Below are positions 24,185 through 36,219 of a stretch of DNA of 64,000 nt, in pieces. The stretch lies in assembly GCA_028274465.1 (NCBI GenBank), contig CM051458.1:86262085-86326084 (forward strand), read 5' to 3'. This stretch comes from Plantago ovata (taxonomy: Eukaryota; Streptophyta; Magnoliopsida; Lamiales; Plantaginaceae). Numbering within the stretch: position 1 is the first letter of the stretch; every line of letters starts with the position of its first letter. The position numbers and the translations under genes are program-made. The notes under the pieces are model-generated. The model was not told where the DNA came from, searched no databases, and saw nothing but the letters and a program-made list of their open reading frames with translations.

Positions 24185-24186
<2 letters not shown>

Positions 24187-25350
24187 CTAAATTAACTCCT
24201 TTTTTTTTGCCTTTTTGGTATTTTTTACAGGAAGATAGATTATACTGAACAGACAGAAATGAGAGAGGTTTGAAATTTCAATGAATTGAAGTGATACTAG
24301 ACACGATCCAATGGATAGAAAGAGCCATTTTCACATGACGCAACCCTAGAATTGAAACCCCCACGACAATTAATGAAATTAGACAGGAATTTACAATAAG
24401 AGATCAGTGAAAACAACAATTAATGGAAAAAACTGAAAAGGCAAAAAGGGGGAAATGAAATGAAATGGAAAAAGGCAGAATTGAAAATCGAGAGAATACT
24501 AGCCCTATATCGAAGAATCAGGAGGAAGGAAAGAGGGGAGTGGGTTGTGATCAGGTGTGGAGAGGAGCAGAGGAAAGAGTACCACTACTAGGAGTACGTA
24601 TGGTATGTAACTATGTATATACAAAACTACAATTATGGGTGGTGGTGGGGAAAAAGGTGAATAACGGGATTTGTAGAAATTTCTCGTCAAATTTCAAACT
24701 CGATCAATCAAATGATACGGGGGATTTGACAAGGTGGAATTAGGGGGAAAAGGAAAGGGGGTTTACGGGTTTGAAAAAAATGATTGGGGAAGAAGATGAT
24801 GGTGATGATGAATAGAGATGATCTGGAAAAGAGGAGTTAGTTGTTGTCTATAGGGTTTTTCTTTTTCTTTTGATTTTGGGAATTTCGTGTGTAATGGATT
24901 TACAGAGTGGATATGGGAATAAATTGTGAATCGTATTCGTTGTTGGTACTTGAATGAAGGAGACGCTGGAAAAATTAGAGATACAGCCAGGTTTTGTTGG
25001 TGGGGGTTGTATTTGGGCCCCCGGTTTTTGTTTTAACCCTCATTAAAACAAAACACTGTTTTTTGTTCCTTAATCTCCTCGCATTTTTTTATCCGATCCC
25101 CTGTTCAGGAGATTTATCCGTTGTAACGGCACCGATGAAAGGTTAATAGAAAATTAGAAATGGACTAGTCAAAATTTACTAGGCAGATGGGGTCCGGCGG
25201 TTGGTATACCATGCAAAATTCATTCAAATTCGAAGAAGAAATTCGATCGAACTAATTCAATCAGAGTTTATCCGAACTAAATTTGTAAGGAAAATATAAC
25301 TAATTTCACTTTTAATCAACATTTCATTTATAACTAACTTAGCAATTTAC
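24185..25350. other. RRM gene leader/promoter and intergenic DNA
   Basis: No protein-coding gene seen. Purine-rich tracts on the plus strand (24440-24800) correspond to pyrimidine-rich sequence on the RRM coding strand, as is common in plant 5' UTRs. Confidence 0.4.
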
Positions 25351-25354
25351 TAGG

Positions 25355-25660
25355 AACCGCGTCATACGCTACGCGTGTGAAGCGTAATCTTGTAAAACAT
25401 TATTATTTTATTAAATAATATATTGAAAAGAATGGAGTAAATATGTAATCTTCACATAATGACTTCAAATTTAACATAAATGGTGTCCTATATAAATGTA
25501 TATAGTTTTTGTAGTTATGCAATTAATAGTTTTGAATTGAACTATATTAGACATACGAAAAGTACTGCGTCACACACTACGCGTGTGGAGCGTAATTTTG
25601 TAAAACATTGTTGTTTCATTAAATAATGTATTGACGCTACGCGTGTGAAGCGTTTTCCTT
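25355..25660. repeat. Repeated acgcgtgtgaagcg-type motif, ~205-bp spacing
   Basis: ctacgcgtgtgaagcgtaat, followed by ttgtaaaacatt and a ttaaataat block, occurs at about 25368 and 25578. A third, shorter copy (gctacgcgtgtgaagcg) occurs at about 25635. Each motif is a near-palindrome (cacac/gtgtg, cgct/agcg). The pattern recalls termini of Helitron-like or other non-autonomous plant elements, but no boundary could be fixed. Confidence 0.5.
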
Positions 25661-27380
25661 TTTTGTTACTTTAAATGTGGTCATTTAAATGTTTTATTGT
25701 ACCTCCCTTAATTATTTTATGTTCGACTTTTATTGTTAGGTTGTCGTTAGTCTAATTTGATGACACTTCTACCTAATGTTCATATTCAAAACTAAATACT
25801 AAGTATCAATCAATTTTGATATATATCATTGGATATGTTTGGGAAATGAGTAAGAAAAATCAAACGAATTTGAGAACGCTTAATTCGTAATAGAATTGTA
25901 ATGTTTAGGATTGAAATAATGAAATGTGTAAAAAGTATCGTTCATCTGTTTGCTATCTAGCTCGATCTAGGAGATGTCTATGAAAATCAACATGTACTCT
26001 TGCGTACGAGATACTTTACAAAGAACATACAATTGCGATATTCAAATAAACAATCAACATTCATACCTATATAGTGCGTACTCACACATGCAATACAAGA
26101 CCATTAACGATATCGTGATATCGTACTGTCTCTATTAATCTATTAATTTACAAATGCATATACTTAGTAAACACATACATCTTGCAAGTTCCTAGTTAAA
26201 ACATACGAAGTATATTTAAGTTGCAACTTGCAATTTCGTTTGAGCAAAAGTGAAAACAACCATAGCTTACATAATTACATAGGCTCCAATTCTCTGCTTA
26301 TGCAAAAGGCATACAACCATGTGTACGTTTAATGAATTCAAGTGTAACTACATGAAAGATGCCTCATCAGTTCTCTGGTTTGCAAATATGTACCCACTGA
26401 CTACTGTTACTTCAACATTAGTAAACTATCAGGATGTACCTCCAAGTCTTTATGCATTTTTTTAATGTTTCCTCTAAGTTTTTGTCAGTTTAGACAGCAC
26501 AATGCCCTTCTAAAATCACACTCTTCCAACCAAAACCAATACTTGTGATTGTAGCAGCCACGGCTTCAATGTTTTGGGATTCGTGATAAATGGTACTCTG
26601 GATAATAAAGCCTCTCTAACTTCATCTCGTGATTTTCATATAACATTCAAGAATCATGTTCCAATCAACAACCAGTGATCTATACATGGACCTAACTTGT
26701 CTAAATCGACTTGTTGAAAGAAGGATCACCAAGAACATTATTAGAACCTCATTTCCCTGTTAGCATCTCAATGCTACCCAGTACCCACTTATTCATCATA
26801 TGAAAAGGCAACATGGATGACAATTCTCACATTTCGCTCAAGTGAATGAATTTTTCAAGATGAAGAGTCCAATTCAAAAGGTATACACACAGAAAATTGA
26901 CCAAAATCAAGTAGAAAAATGATCAAGATAATCTTTTGATGCCATCGGATCAACATCAGATAAAAGACCATAATTATTTCAAATAAAAATAGAGATAATT
27001 AGAGCAAACAAGATAAACTCACAAATTTCCATCTCAAAGAAAAGTTAAAGTTTTCAATTTTTTCTAACGACAGAGCTGGAGAATCAGACACGGTATGACA
27101 AACCCAGAAAAATAGCCTCTTCATCATTAAAGTCTCTATGGAGAAACAACACATCTGGATAAAATCTACAGAGCTCCAATTTGAATACCTTTTTTATAAA
27201 CCAAATAACACAAACACGATTCTTCAAATATCAGTAACTTCAAAGACGAAGAGGCAATTACCTGGAGATTTCCACATACATATATACAGAGATCATGCAA
27301 GATTACATTATGGTTTACCACTTTACCTACCTACACTCAAATTAAGCATCTATTTTGACATTCCTTCCTAGAATACTGTC
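25661..27380. other. Intergenic DNA, nothing recognised
   Basis: AT-rich sequence with no supported gene, long repeat or RNA. Part of the right end may be the 3' UTR of the minus-strand fragment at 27480-27830. Confidence 0.4.
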
Positions 27381-27479
27381 TCATAGTAACAAAATCACCA
27401 CATAATTTAATTCAGACTTTCTTTCAAGAATCCATGTTCTAGTGAAATTAGAAATTAGAAATTTAGGAGGGAAAAAAAA

Positions 27480-27830
27480 AACATACAACAGCCAATCAAG
27501 AGAAACCAACATATCATCATCAATCTCAACGATTTGCTCAGCAGTCAATTTTTCACCATCATCAGCTTCCTCATTATCATCATCATCATACAAATCAATA
27601 TCCACACACATCAAATCACCCATTCGTTCAACCAACCCTGGAACCTCCTTCAGCTGCAACATTACTCCAAAATTCAATAAACACAGCCACACAATAACAC
27701 ATCAACTACAAACCTAGCAGGAGGAAATGTGATTAAAGCAATTAAACCACAGTTTTGATTAATTTCATACCTGATTGTAAGCATCGGAGAGACGAAATTT
27801 CCAGGCGGTCGATTAGGAAGACGTCGGAGT
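27480..27830 (-). CDS. Unrecognised partial gene, two exon-like segments
   Basis: On the minus strand, exon-like segments join through GT-AG sites (donor tacaatcag/gtatga near 27773, acceptor gttgcag near 27655) into the frame KFRLSDAYNQ + LKEVPGLVERMGDLM, then an Asp/Glu-rich stretch (DIDLYDDDDNEEADDGEK) and AEQIVEIDDDML. A donor-like TTG/GTTTCTC follows. No ATG precedes the first segment in this frame, where a stop lies about 5 codons upstream. It may be an internal gene fragment or a gene with an unseen first exon. I do not recognise the family. Confidence 0.35.
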
Positions 27831-28122
27831 GTTTGGGCATAGATTCAGCTCCGTCAAGCCAACGGCAAAAGGGGGTTTTCACGATACTACAAAAAATTAT
27901 ACATCTACTTGTAGCCGAAATCAAGAAGAAAAATTTGATGGGAATATCTCATCTAAAAAAACTTATTGAATAAGGTAGTGATGGAATAATTTTGATGAGG
28001 AAAACGGATGAAGAGTAAAAGTCTAAAAGATGCCAAGTAGTAAAGAACTTTCTATTTAAAGAAAAATTAAAAAAAAAAAAAAAAAGCACACAATTTACTA
28101 TTAATAAAAGGAATAAAGTGGC

Positions 28123-28243
28123 GTGAACACGAAAAAATTAAAAAAATAATAAATAATGACACATGTACGGATCAGATTTAAACTGAATAAGTAAGATCAA
28201 CGGTTTAAAATTGATTGGTAGTTCAATCAATTGATTGAATCAA
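28123..28243. repeat. Dispersed repeat, copy 1 of 2
   Basis: gtgaacacgaaaaaattaaa through attgattgaatcaa closely matches 29650-29772. Shared internal blocks include aataaataatgacacatgt and gatcaacggtttaaaattga. It is probably part of a MITE, since the second copy is preceded by a CTCCCTCCGTCCC terminus. Confidence 0.75.
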
Positions 28244-28609
28244 AAGTGAGTGTTTAGTGAGGGTTGTAGACATAATTTTGTCTATAAAATATTAAGCAAA
28301 TCTGAACTAAATTTAATGCATCTGATCTGAATTTAATGCATCTGCACTGATATGAATTGAACTTAAAATAATCAATTTTCAGACGAAGAGAACATAGCCT
28401 AAATAGTTTAGTTGAGTGACAAACCGTTGGTAAGCATTTCTTGCCAGACGGGGCGTCACACACATCTCGCCTCTCAATTCTCCCTCTTCCCCAATGGATT
28501 CGCCATACCATATTCAATGATCTATTTTTATTTCTACAGTAAGAAATGTTTTTGGGACAAATGGAATCCGAGACGCTTGACTTCTTGGTTAAGATAAAAG
28601 GGAGTAATT

Positions 28610-28815
28610 TATTTAGGCTTGTTCCTGAAGTAGAAAGCGGTCCTTTTGTTCCTCAATAGCTTCTTTCAACATGACTTGTGCTTCCTCAATAAATGTCTTA
28701 GTAGAAGATATGATTTCTTGGAACTCCGGCTTATTGGTTTTTAAGTAAGTACGTAATTCAACAAGAAATTTCGTTACCTGTCCAATTTCTAATGAATCAA
28801 GATACCCTTTTGTTG
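28610..28815 (-). pseudogene. atpA: Nuclear plastid DNA (NUPT): 3' end of atpA
   Basis: The minus-strand frame ending at 28613 encodes the C-terminus of the chloroplast ATP synthase alpha subunit: [37 protein letters not shown], and a tail ending RFLLQEQA then stop. These ~64 residues match plastid AtpA closely, but the match stops abruptly near 28812 and no other plastid gene is adjacent. It is a short, promoterless piece of plastid DNA in the nucleus, still open but with substitutions relative to the conserved plastid protein, so moderately old. Confidence 0.85.
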
Positions 28816-28879
28816 TGAAGAACGTTGGAATTGCAGTGCAGCGACCAACAAAAAAAAGAAAAAAGGAAATGTAGAGATG

Positions 28880-28960
28880 TGGAGTGAGCCTCACAACGGA
28901 GAAGGTCGGATCTAAGATAAGGAGTGAACCTCAAGACGAAGGAGGGCGGATAGAGGTGAT
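28880..28960. repeat. Short tandem duplication
   Basis: ggagtgagcctcacaacgga... and ggagtgaacctcaagacgaa... are adjacent imperfect copies (~45 bp unit). Confidence 0.5.
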
Positions 28961-29040
28961 GAATGATTGTACCTTTTTCTCTGTTCACAGAGTGCAAAAG
29001 TAAACATTGATTGAGGATGCGATGCATATTGGACGATGAG

Positions 29041-29622
29041 GTGGCATGATCATCGGTTGTGTGGTAATTTGTACATCTAATTCTTTAACATAAGCCCCTC
29101 ATGTCGTTCCAAATTATAAAATAATTTTTGTTTTATCAAACTCAATCTAACATAAGAATGCCGGAGACCGCTTTTCCGTGATGGACATCACTTAGCTAGA
29201 AAACTGGTATCTCACCAAAAAATCAATGCCCGACACACACACAGACACACACAAAAAAAAATTAAGTGGTGTCCGAATACATTTTAACAATTAAACTTAA
29301 AGTTAAAAAATATTAAAAAAATCTCGACTCCATTTCTTTCTTCTTTTTCATTAAATTAAAAAAAAACTGAAAAATGAAAGCAAAAAGATGGGAGCTTCGG
29401 GAGCTCTCTAGAGCTTCTCGGAGGAGCTCCGGTTGATTGGGCAACTAAAATTCCAATATGTACATTAGTTTCTATATTAAATAAAAAAATGAGTATGATT
29501 TTGGATCTATATTGTACTTAATGTTTGAAAATTGTTTATAAGATACATCGAATCTGGTCGGTGATAATGTCAGAGTAAATATTACCATTCGCAAGTTAAA
29601 TTGACTTTTTAAAATTCACATA
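29041..29622. other. Intergenic DNA
   Basis: No gene seen. A small GC-rich inverted block (gggagctctctagagcttct) lies at about 29399-29430. Confidence 0.4.
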
Positions 29623-29772
29623 CTCCCTCCGTCCCAAAACAGTTGCAAAGTGAACACGAAAAAATTAAAAAAATAAAATAAATAATGACACATGTCCGCA
29701 CCAGATTGAAACTGAATAAACAAGATCAACGGTTTAAAATTGATTGGTAGGTCAATCAATTGATTGAATCAA
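29623..29772. mobile_element. MITE remnant with CTCCCTCCGTCCC terminus
   Basis: Begins ta|ctccctccgtcccaaaac, the common plant Stowaway-like MITE terminus, then enters the repeat shared with 28123-28243. The opposite terminus was not found, so it is truncated. Confidence 0.6.
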
Positions 29773-29823
29773 CAGGCTTAGTATATTACTTTAATAAATT
29801 AATACTTTAAAATTATGACAGGT

Positions 29824-30533
29824 GTACTAGTACAATCAATTTAAATTGTGACAAATGTACTAGAGTTTAATTTTTTTATTTTACTTTTAAACTTTATCTA
29901 GTTGAGTAAAAAATAGATTTTTTTTTATTATCTTATTTTCTTAACTTCCCCCACGATCAATCTCTCTTCCGGCCTGCATGTCTTCTTTCCGCTCAACTCA
30001 GCAGCCAGAAAATTGAGAAGCAGCACCGAGTCAACTCCCTATTAAATTATTCTATCAGGTCTTTACTGTACAACTCTAAATTAGTACTACTTACCGTCTA
30101 ATTTCAAGGCTATCTTCATTCATTATCTAACAATTAACTCTTCATTTTCCATCTTCTTTTGCTCCGGTACACAAACTCTCATGAAATCAATCTTACACTT
30201 TCTTGTGTTTAAAGAAGTGGATATCATCAAACTACCATAAACATAATGCACATATGTGAAAAGATGATTTCATAATAATTATAGAGAATATCTACCATAA
30301 GAATTATATTGGCGGAAGCTTCAGGTTGCATAGCAGTTTTCCGACAGCGGAATTGAGCCACACGAATAACAGGTTGGAAGAGAGACACATCGTGGCAGGA
30401 ATGTTTAAAGAAAATAATAATAATAATAATAAATCTTTTCTCTTTTTTACTCCATTAGATAAAGTTAAAAAAAGTAAAATAAAAAAATAAACCCTAGTAC
30501 ACTTGTCACAGTTTAAAGTGGGTGTACTAATGG
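29824..30533. mobile_element. Non-autonomous DNA element with ~110-bp terminal inverted repeats
   Basis: The left arm (about 29824-29925: aaattgtgac, aaatgtactagagttt, tttttttattttactttt, aactttatcta) reappears inverted at about 30440-30533. The ~500-bp core has no long ORF. TIR length suggests a MULE-like element, but no 8-9 bp target duplication could be defined because the right arm was later included in the tandem array. Confidence 0.6.
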
Positions 30534-32635
30534 TTAGACCCCTAGCGTCTAAAAAACACTGAATTTGAGGAATTACAAGGATTTGAAGTTTAAACCTCTA
30601 AAACACCAAACATTTAAATTGGAGGGAGTATATTAGTAGTAGTGATTAAACCGCTTGAAGTGTAGTTGATGAGTGTACATTTGGTAATCTAGGGTAATGT
30701 TTTCACTTCAATGGAGTGTGGTAATGATATCCATATAGTTTAGGCATATCCCATAGTGTTCTATATTTGTATGGGTAGTTAGTTATCATCTTTATCCACA
30801 ATGATAAAATTAAGGGAAGATTAAGGAATTTGAAGTGACATAAGAACTCAGGCACTATATATATGGAGCTTAGAACGAGGGATGATGTTTCATCATTAAG
30901 CTATTTTGGTTGATGTCATGTACGTGGTTGATAGTCAATATACTTCACATATGCATATATATATACTCCATCATAACCTAACTTCGAAGCATATGGGTTG
31001 ATTTGCTTAATACTTAATTAACAAACTTGTTAAATTTCTTCAATACATAACACAGACTCTGTGTGTGGCTCAACTCAAAACTCGTTAAGTTATTGTATGA
31101 CTTAGTACAAGTAATTTATTTATCTTTCTTTCCATTTTATCTAGGGCGCCCTTTTATCTACGGATGAAGAAGCCTATTAATAGTGAACCAAGCTCGGGTT
31201 AGCATGTAAGGCTTGTCTCGTTAAAGTGGGTGTACTAATGGTTAGACCCCTAGCATCTAAAAAACACTGAATTTGAGGAATTACAAGGATTTAAAGTTTA
31301 AACCTCTAAAACACCAAACATTTAAATTGGAGGGAGTATATTAGTAGTAGTGATTAAACCGCTTGAAGTGTAGTTGATGAGTGTACATTTGGTAATCTAG
31401 GGTAACGTTTTCACTTCAATGGAGTGTGGTAATGATATCCATATAGTTTAGGCATATCCCATAGTGTTCTATATTTGTATGGGTAGTTAGTTATCATCTT
31501 TATCCACAATGATAAAATTAAGGGAAGATTAAGGAATTTGAAGTGACATTAGAACTCAGGCACTATATATATGGAGCTTAGAACGAGGGATGATGTTTCA
31601 TCATTAAGCTATTTTGGTTGATGTCATGTACGTGGTTGATAGTCAATATACTTCACATATGCATATATATACTCCATCATAACCTAACTTCGAAGCATAT
31701 GGGTTGATTTGCTTAATACTTAATTAACAAACTTGTTAAATTTCTTCACTACATAACACAGACTCTGTGTGTGGCTCAACTCAAAACTCGTTAAGTTATG
31801 GTATGACTTAGTACAAGTAATTTATTTATCTTTCTTTCCATTTTATCTAGGGCGCCCTTTTATCTACGGATGAAGAAGCCTATTAATAGTGAACCAAGCT
31901 CGGGTTAGCATGTAAGGCTTGTCTCGTTAAAGTGGGTGTACTAATGGTTAGACCCCTAGCATCTAAAAAACACTGAATTTGAGGAATTACAAGGATTTGA
32001 AGTTTAAACCTCTAAAACACCAAACATTTAAATTGGAGGGAGTATATTAGTAGTAGTGATTAAACCGCTTGAAGTGTAGTTGATGAGTGTACATTTGGTA
32101 ATCTAGGGTAACGTTTTCACTTCAATGGAGTGTGGTAATGATATCCATATAGTTTAGGCATATCCCATAGTGTTCTATATTTGTATGGGTAGTTAGTTAT
32201 CATCTTTATCCACAATGATAAAATTAAGGGAAGATTAAGGAATTTGAAGTGACATAAGAACTCAGGCACTATATATATGGAGCTTAGAACGAGGGATGAT
32301 GTTTCATCATTAAGCTATTTTGGTTGATGTCATGTACGTGGTTGATAGTCAATATACTTCACATATGCATATATACTCCATCATAACCTAACTTCGAAGC
32401 ATATGGGTTGATTTGCTTAATACTTAATTAACAAACTTGTTAAATTTCTTCAATACATAACACAGACTTTGTGTGTGGCTCAACTCAAAACTCGTTAAGT
32501 TATGGTATGACTTAGTACAAGTAATTTATTTATCTTTCTTTCCATTTTATCTAGGGCGCCCTTTTATCTACGGATGAAGAAGCCTATTAATAGTGAACCA
32601 AGCTCGGGTTAGCATGTAAGGCTTGTCTCGTTAAA
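30515..32635. repeat. Three tandem copies of a ~706-bp unit
   Basis: Units start with aaagtgggtgtactaatgg at 30515, 31223 and 31929, and the last ends at about 32632. Period lengths are 708, 706 and 704 bp. The copies are almost identical (a few substitutions such as gcgtctaaa/gcatctaaa and aatgttttc/aacgttttc). The length steps come from an internal (TA)n with 5, 4 and 3 units after tatgca. The unit begins inside the right terminal repeat of the upstream DNA element. It holds no long ORF. Near-identity implies recent amplification or ongoing homogenisation. Confidence 0.93.
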
Positions 32636-32639
32636 TAAC

Positions 32640-33298
32640 AGAGTCGAGCTCAGACTCAAATATCAATATAGGTTGATCTTGGAGTATAAAAAATATTTAC
32701 TTAACTTTAATAACACCACCTCTATGGCTCTATTCCAGGTGTCAACGTTGATTAAGGCAGTATTAACAACAACAACTCGGGTTCAATTGTTGGATTATAA
32801 CTTCAGATATTAAAGCAAGTGTACATTGACAGCCACCATTAGAGGTGCCAACTGCAAACCAAACATGTTCATGCATATCAACACCAATTCAATTTTTTGT
32901 TCCACAATTTCATATATGCAAGTGTGCTTTGTGTGCTTTGACAGTCCCTCTACAGGTGCCACAGGCAAGCCAAGCATGTGTGTGCATATTTATAAATAAG
33001 AAGTAATTTTGATCGGAGGATACTATAAAAGGATTTAAAAATGATGTGTGCAACCTGCAAAATGAAATAAATACAAATTCATATTGGTTTATGATCTATG
33101 TCACAAGTTCTTTGATTACACGTAGTGAACTTACAAGTATGCTCGTTTACTCATTATTGGTTTATTGATACCCCACCACCAACTCGTTTGTCTCTTTTGA
33201 TTGTAATTCATCTTCTTCTGTGATTTATTAAAACTCAATTATTTAATTAAGTACTTCGAGAACGACACTATGTGCCATCATACCTGCACATACCATTA
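32640..33298. other. Intergenic DNA
   Basis: No gene seen. A loose direct repeat (gtgccaactgcaaaccaaacatg and gtgccacaggcaagccaagcatg) occurs at about 32846 and 32958. Confidence 0.4.
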
Positions 33299-33857
33299 TA
33301 AATTTGTAGTGTTGTTTAACGAGCCGAACCGAGCCGAGTATTGTTGGGGCTCGGCTCGGCTCGTTAACGAAGCGAGCCTGATTTCAGGCTCGAGCTCGAG
33401 CTCGTTAACAAACGAGTCGAGCTTAATTTAACGTTCAAGCTCGGTTCATTTGGCTGGAGCTCGACTCGTTTGGCTCAGTCCGTTTGTTAAAATACCATGA
33501 AAAATATGTTAAAATATTAAATAAAATATAAACAAATTCAAGATTATGCATGCATTGCAATCAACTCCGAAATGATGAAATCATTAGAGTCTAACAAAAT
33601 GCAAATATAGGCAATTCAAGCCAATAATCTCACACTTAAATCATAACTTATAATACTAATACTACTAATAATCTACATGATATCGAGCATTAACGAGCAT
33701 TACCGAGTACTCGCGAGCCAAGCTAGTTAGTGGAACGAGCCTAAGTTTAGACTCGAACTCGGCTCAAAAACCTTATCGAGCCGAGTCGAGCCTGAACGAG
33801 CCGAGCCAAATCGAGTACTCGATAAGGCTCGATTCGCGTAACAACACTATAAAATTG
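33299..33857 (+). mobile_element. Non-autonomous hAT-type element, copy 1
   Basis: Element 33307-33849 (543 bp) has termini TAGTGTTGTT...AACAACACTA and is flanked by an 8-bp near-duplication (taaatttg at 33299-33306, taaaattg at 33850-33857), the size made by hAT transposases. Both subterminal regions (~170 bp each) are packed with gagcc/ggctcg repeats, around an AT-rich core. No transposase is encoded. A sister copy lies inverted at 44068-44576. Confidence 0.85.
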
Positions 33858-34220
33858 TAAGCCCTACATATAACTTCAGCTAGAGTGTTGGGATGTAGAT
33901 GTAGGTTGGGTTGAATGAATGCATGCACACAAGACTACCGGTTGGAGCCTGGATGTATCGAACAACACAACTAATGATGCTACCAATCTTATAAAAAAAA
34001 AAGGAATAAATAGTACATACATGTAAGAAACTCACCAAAGGTAAAGAACAATCGGTAGGAATGTAACTGAGCTGGTTATGGCGGGATGGATACTGATATA
34101 ACCAAATGTGTATATCTCAATATGGTAGTGCCATTACGAATGGTACTATACTAAGACATCGGTGGCTCAACTATCGATGTACCAAAACCATGTAGGATCC
34201 TACTACCAGTGGACTGCGGG

Positions 34221-35560
34221 TACCTGCGCTCAGGGGAGAAAGGGAGTTAGATCCCTTTTGACCGGCTTGCCTTGGACAAACCGGTTCGAGACTTTACTTG
34301 AGCTATGGAATAGCTGTTTAGAGAGAAGTATATTGAGATGGAGAGTGAGAGTTACCTCAAAATTAGACCCCAAGGCCTCTATATATAGACGCAGCCCTGT
34401 TGGGACCCTTCTTCCTTGTTTCCGGATTTCAGCTCTGTTCTTATGTACTTCTTGTCTGCTTGCCGCATACAAGGCATCCGCCATGCGGGTAATCTTCCGC
34501 TATGCAGAGGTGGTCTTCAACATTGCTCCCTATGCGCAGGTGTTACTGGCCATGCCATGCGGAGGGAGACTTTGTTTTGCGGGCCAGGCCAGTGACTTAG
34601 GCTCTGGTCCGTTGGTCTTCTTCCCGCGTACTCGGCTGCGTAATGAGCTATTTCCTGCGGGTCTTCTACACACGTACTTGGCCAAGGGCTCTCTTCGGTG
34701 GGTCTTCTTCCCGCGTACTAAGCCACGTGGTGGAACCTTTCCTTCCGGTCTTCCTTCTAGACTTAGATGGCATGACCATAGTCAGAATTTGCATAAGTCT
34801 TCTATGCGTAGCTCCCGTCCCTAAGGTTGGGCGTAGGGGATGCGGGGGTGATATTCCATGTCATATCAGATACAATATTATCATCAACTTTCATAACACA
34901 ACTGAAACCCAAATGCTACTGTGTGGTAACGAAGGCTCGCAAATTTCTTTATGGTAATTGATATAACACAAAATATGGTGGTGGCCCATTTTGCCCGCGG
35001 ACCACCGCCAGGCCGCGAAGTACGCAAGAAGACCTGTCAGGACTCAGGTGATCATGTTTATCCCGCGGGAAGGAGACTTGCTAAAGTAAGGGACCGCAGC
35101 GTGGCCCTACGAGTAATAGAGAGGATCCGTAAAGGCAAGGGACCAGATTATGGCCTTGCGCGCGAAAAAAAATACCTGCCAAGAGTTAGAGCAATGCCTA
35201 GCCCACGGGAAAAGGGTACTCCATGTAAGGACACACTGTGTGACTTATGCGTAGAGTATTGGAGAAGACTCCGCCCAGCGGAAGAATACTACGCACAGTG
35301 GGTGCCTTGTATGCGCCCAATAGACAAGAAGTACAAAAGAACAAAGATAAAGCCGAAAAGTACGGAAGAATGGTCCCTCACACAACTTCTTCTATATATA
35401 TAGGTCTTGGGGTCACACTTAAATGTATCATCCATTGTCCCTATCAATATACTACTCTCTAAATAACTATTCCACAACTCAATGAAAGTCTAGTACTGGT
35501 TTGTCCAAGGCAAGCCGGTCAAAAGGGAATTAACTCCCTTTCTCCCTACTTGCGCAGGTT
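34221..35560. mobile_element. GC-rich element with very long inverted repeats
   Basis: The sequence from about 34221 (acctgcgc) reads inverted from about 35559 (gcgcaggt). Each arm shares agggagtta, cccttttgaccggcttgcc, ttggacaaacc, tagagag.agtatattga, and a ccccaag.cct-tatatata segment. Arms are at least ~330 bp with similarity extending further inward, at roughly 75-80% identity by eye. An AT-rich ~120-bp spacer sits near 34860-34975. GC content is clearly higher than the surroundings. Foldback or MULE-type elements have this shape. No target duplication or protein was found; the open frames inside are artefacts of GC-rich sequence. Confidence 0.6.
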
Positions 35561-36219
35561 ATACAAGCTATGGAAGGAAGCTCATAGGTGAAGCAGAGTA
35601 GATCCATGGAGTATTAACGTTGATTCTCTACAGTACTGTGTCGATATATCATTTGGTTATATCGGTAATGAAATAGCAATGAACATCAAATTAACTTATG
35701 AAGGGGGGGGGGGGATACAGTACTTGAGCTATGTGAATCCAAATGTATCGACAACTTGACAAGATGAAGAATGGCAAATCCACCGTAGATGCCATAATCA
35801 TACTTAGGTTTTATTTATCACAGTGTGGGTGATTTGACTCCACTTGTATTTGAAATTTGTGGTGAAGAAGAACAATTTCGGTTGATTTGGATCGCAAACA
35901 TCCTTTCATCTAGTCAGGAAGAATGGAGTTATGAAGGTAGGAGAACTGTAGATTTATTAGGATTGATCATAGGTTTTCTTTAATTTAGGAGCAAAATGAT
36001 TCGCGTAGAAAGAAGAAGAGAAATTCAGCGTACTATTTGGCCGTACGCTTTCATGTTTACCATGCATATTGCGGTTAAAAAAAAAGACGGCTGAAACGAT
36101 GCCGTTTACACACAAAACGACAGGTACACTAAATCAATTTACAAGAAAAACGGCAGAAAAATTCTTGCAAAAAATCCCAGAACTATTTACCTCTTTATGA
36201 ACTAAAAAAAAAAAAAAGG
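35561..36219. other. Intergenic DNA
   Basis: No gene recognised. A G-run is present at 35704-35714. Confidence 0.4.

Noticed and set aside
30515-32635. CRISPR-like or satellite array
   Set aside because: Three long contiguous units without spacers do not make a CRISPR array, and copy number is too low for a satellite.
34162-34824. 220-residue plus-strand ORF
   Set aside because: It lies inside the GC-rich inverted-repeat element, is Arg/Cys-rich, has no domain, and the inverted arm gives a comparable open frame; it is an effect of base composition.
34951-35403. 150-residue plus-strand ORF
   Set aside because: Same element, right arm; no recognisable protein and no codon conservation with the left arm.
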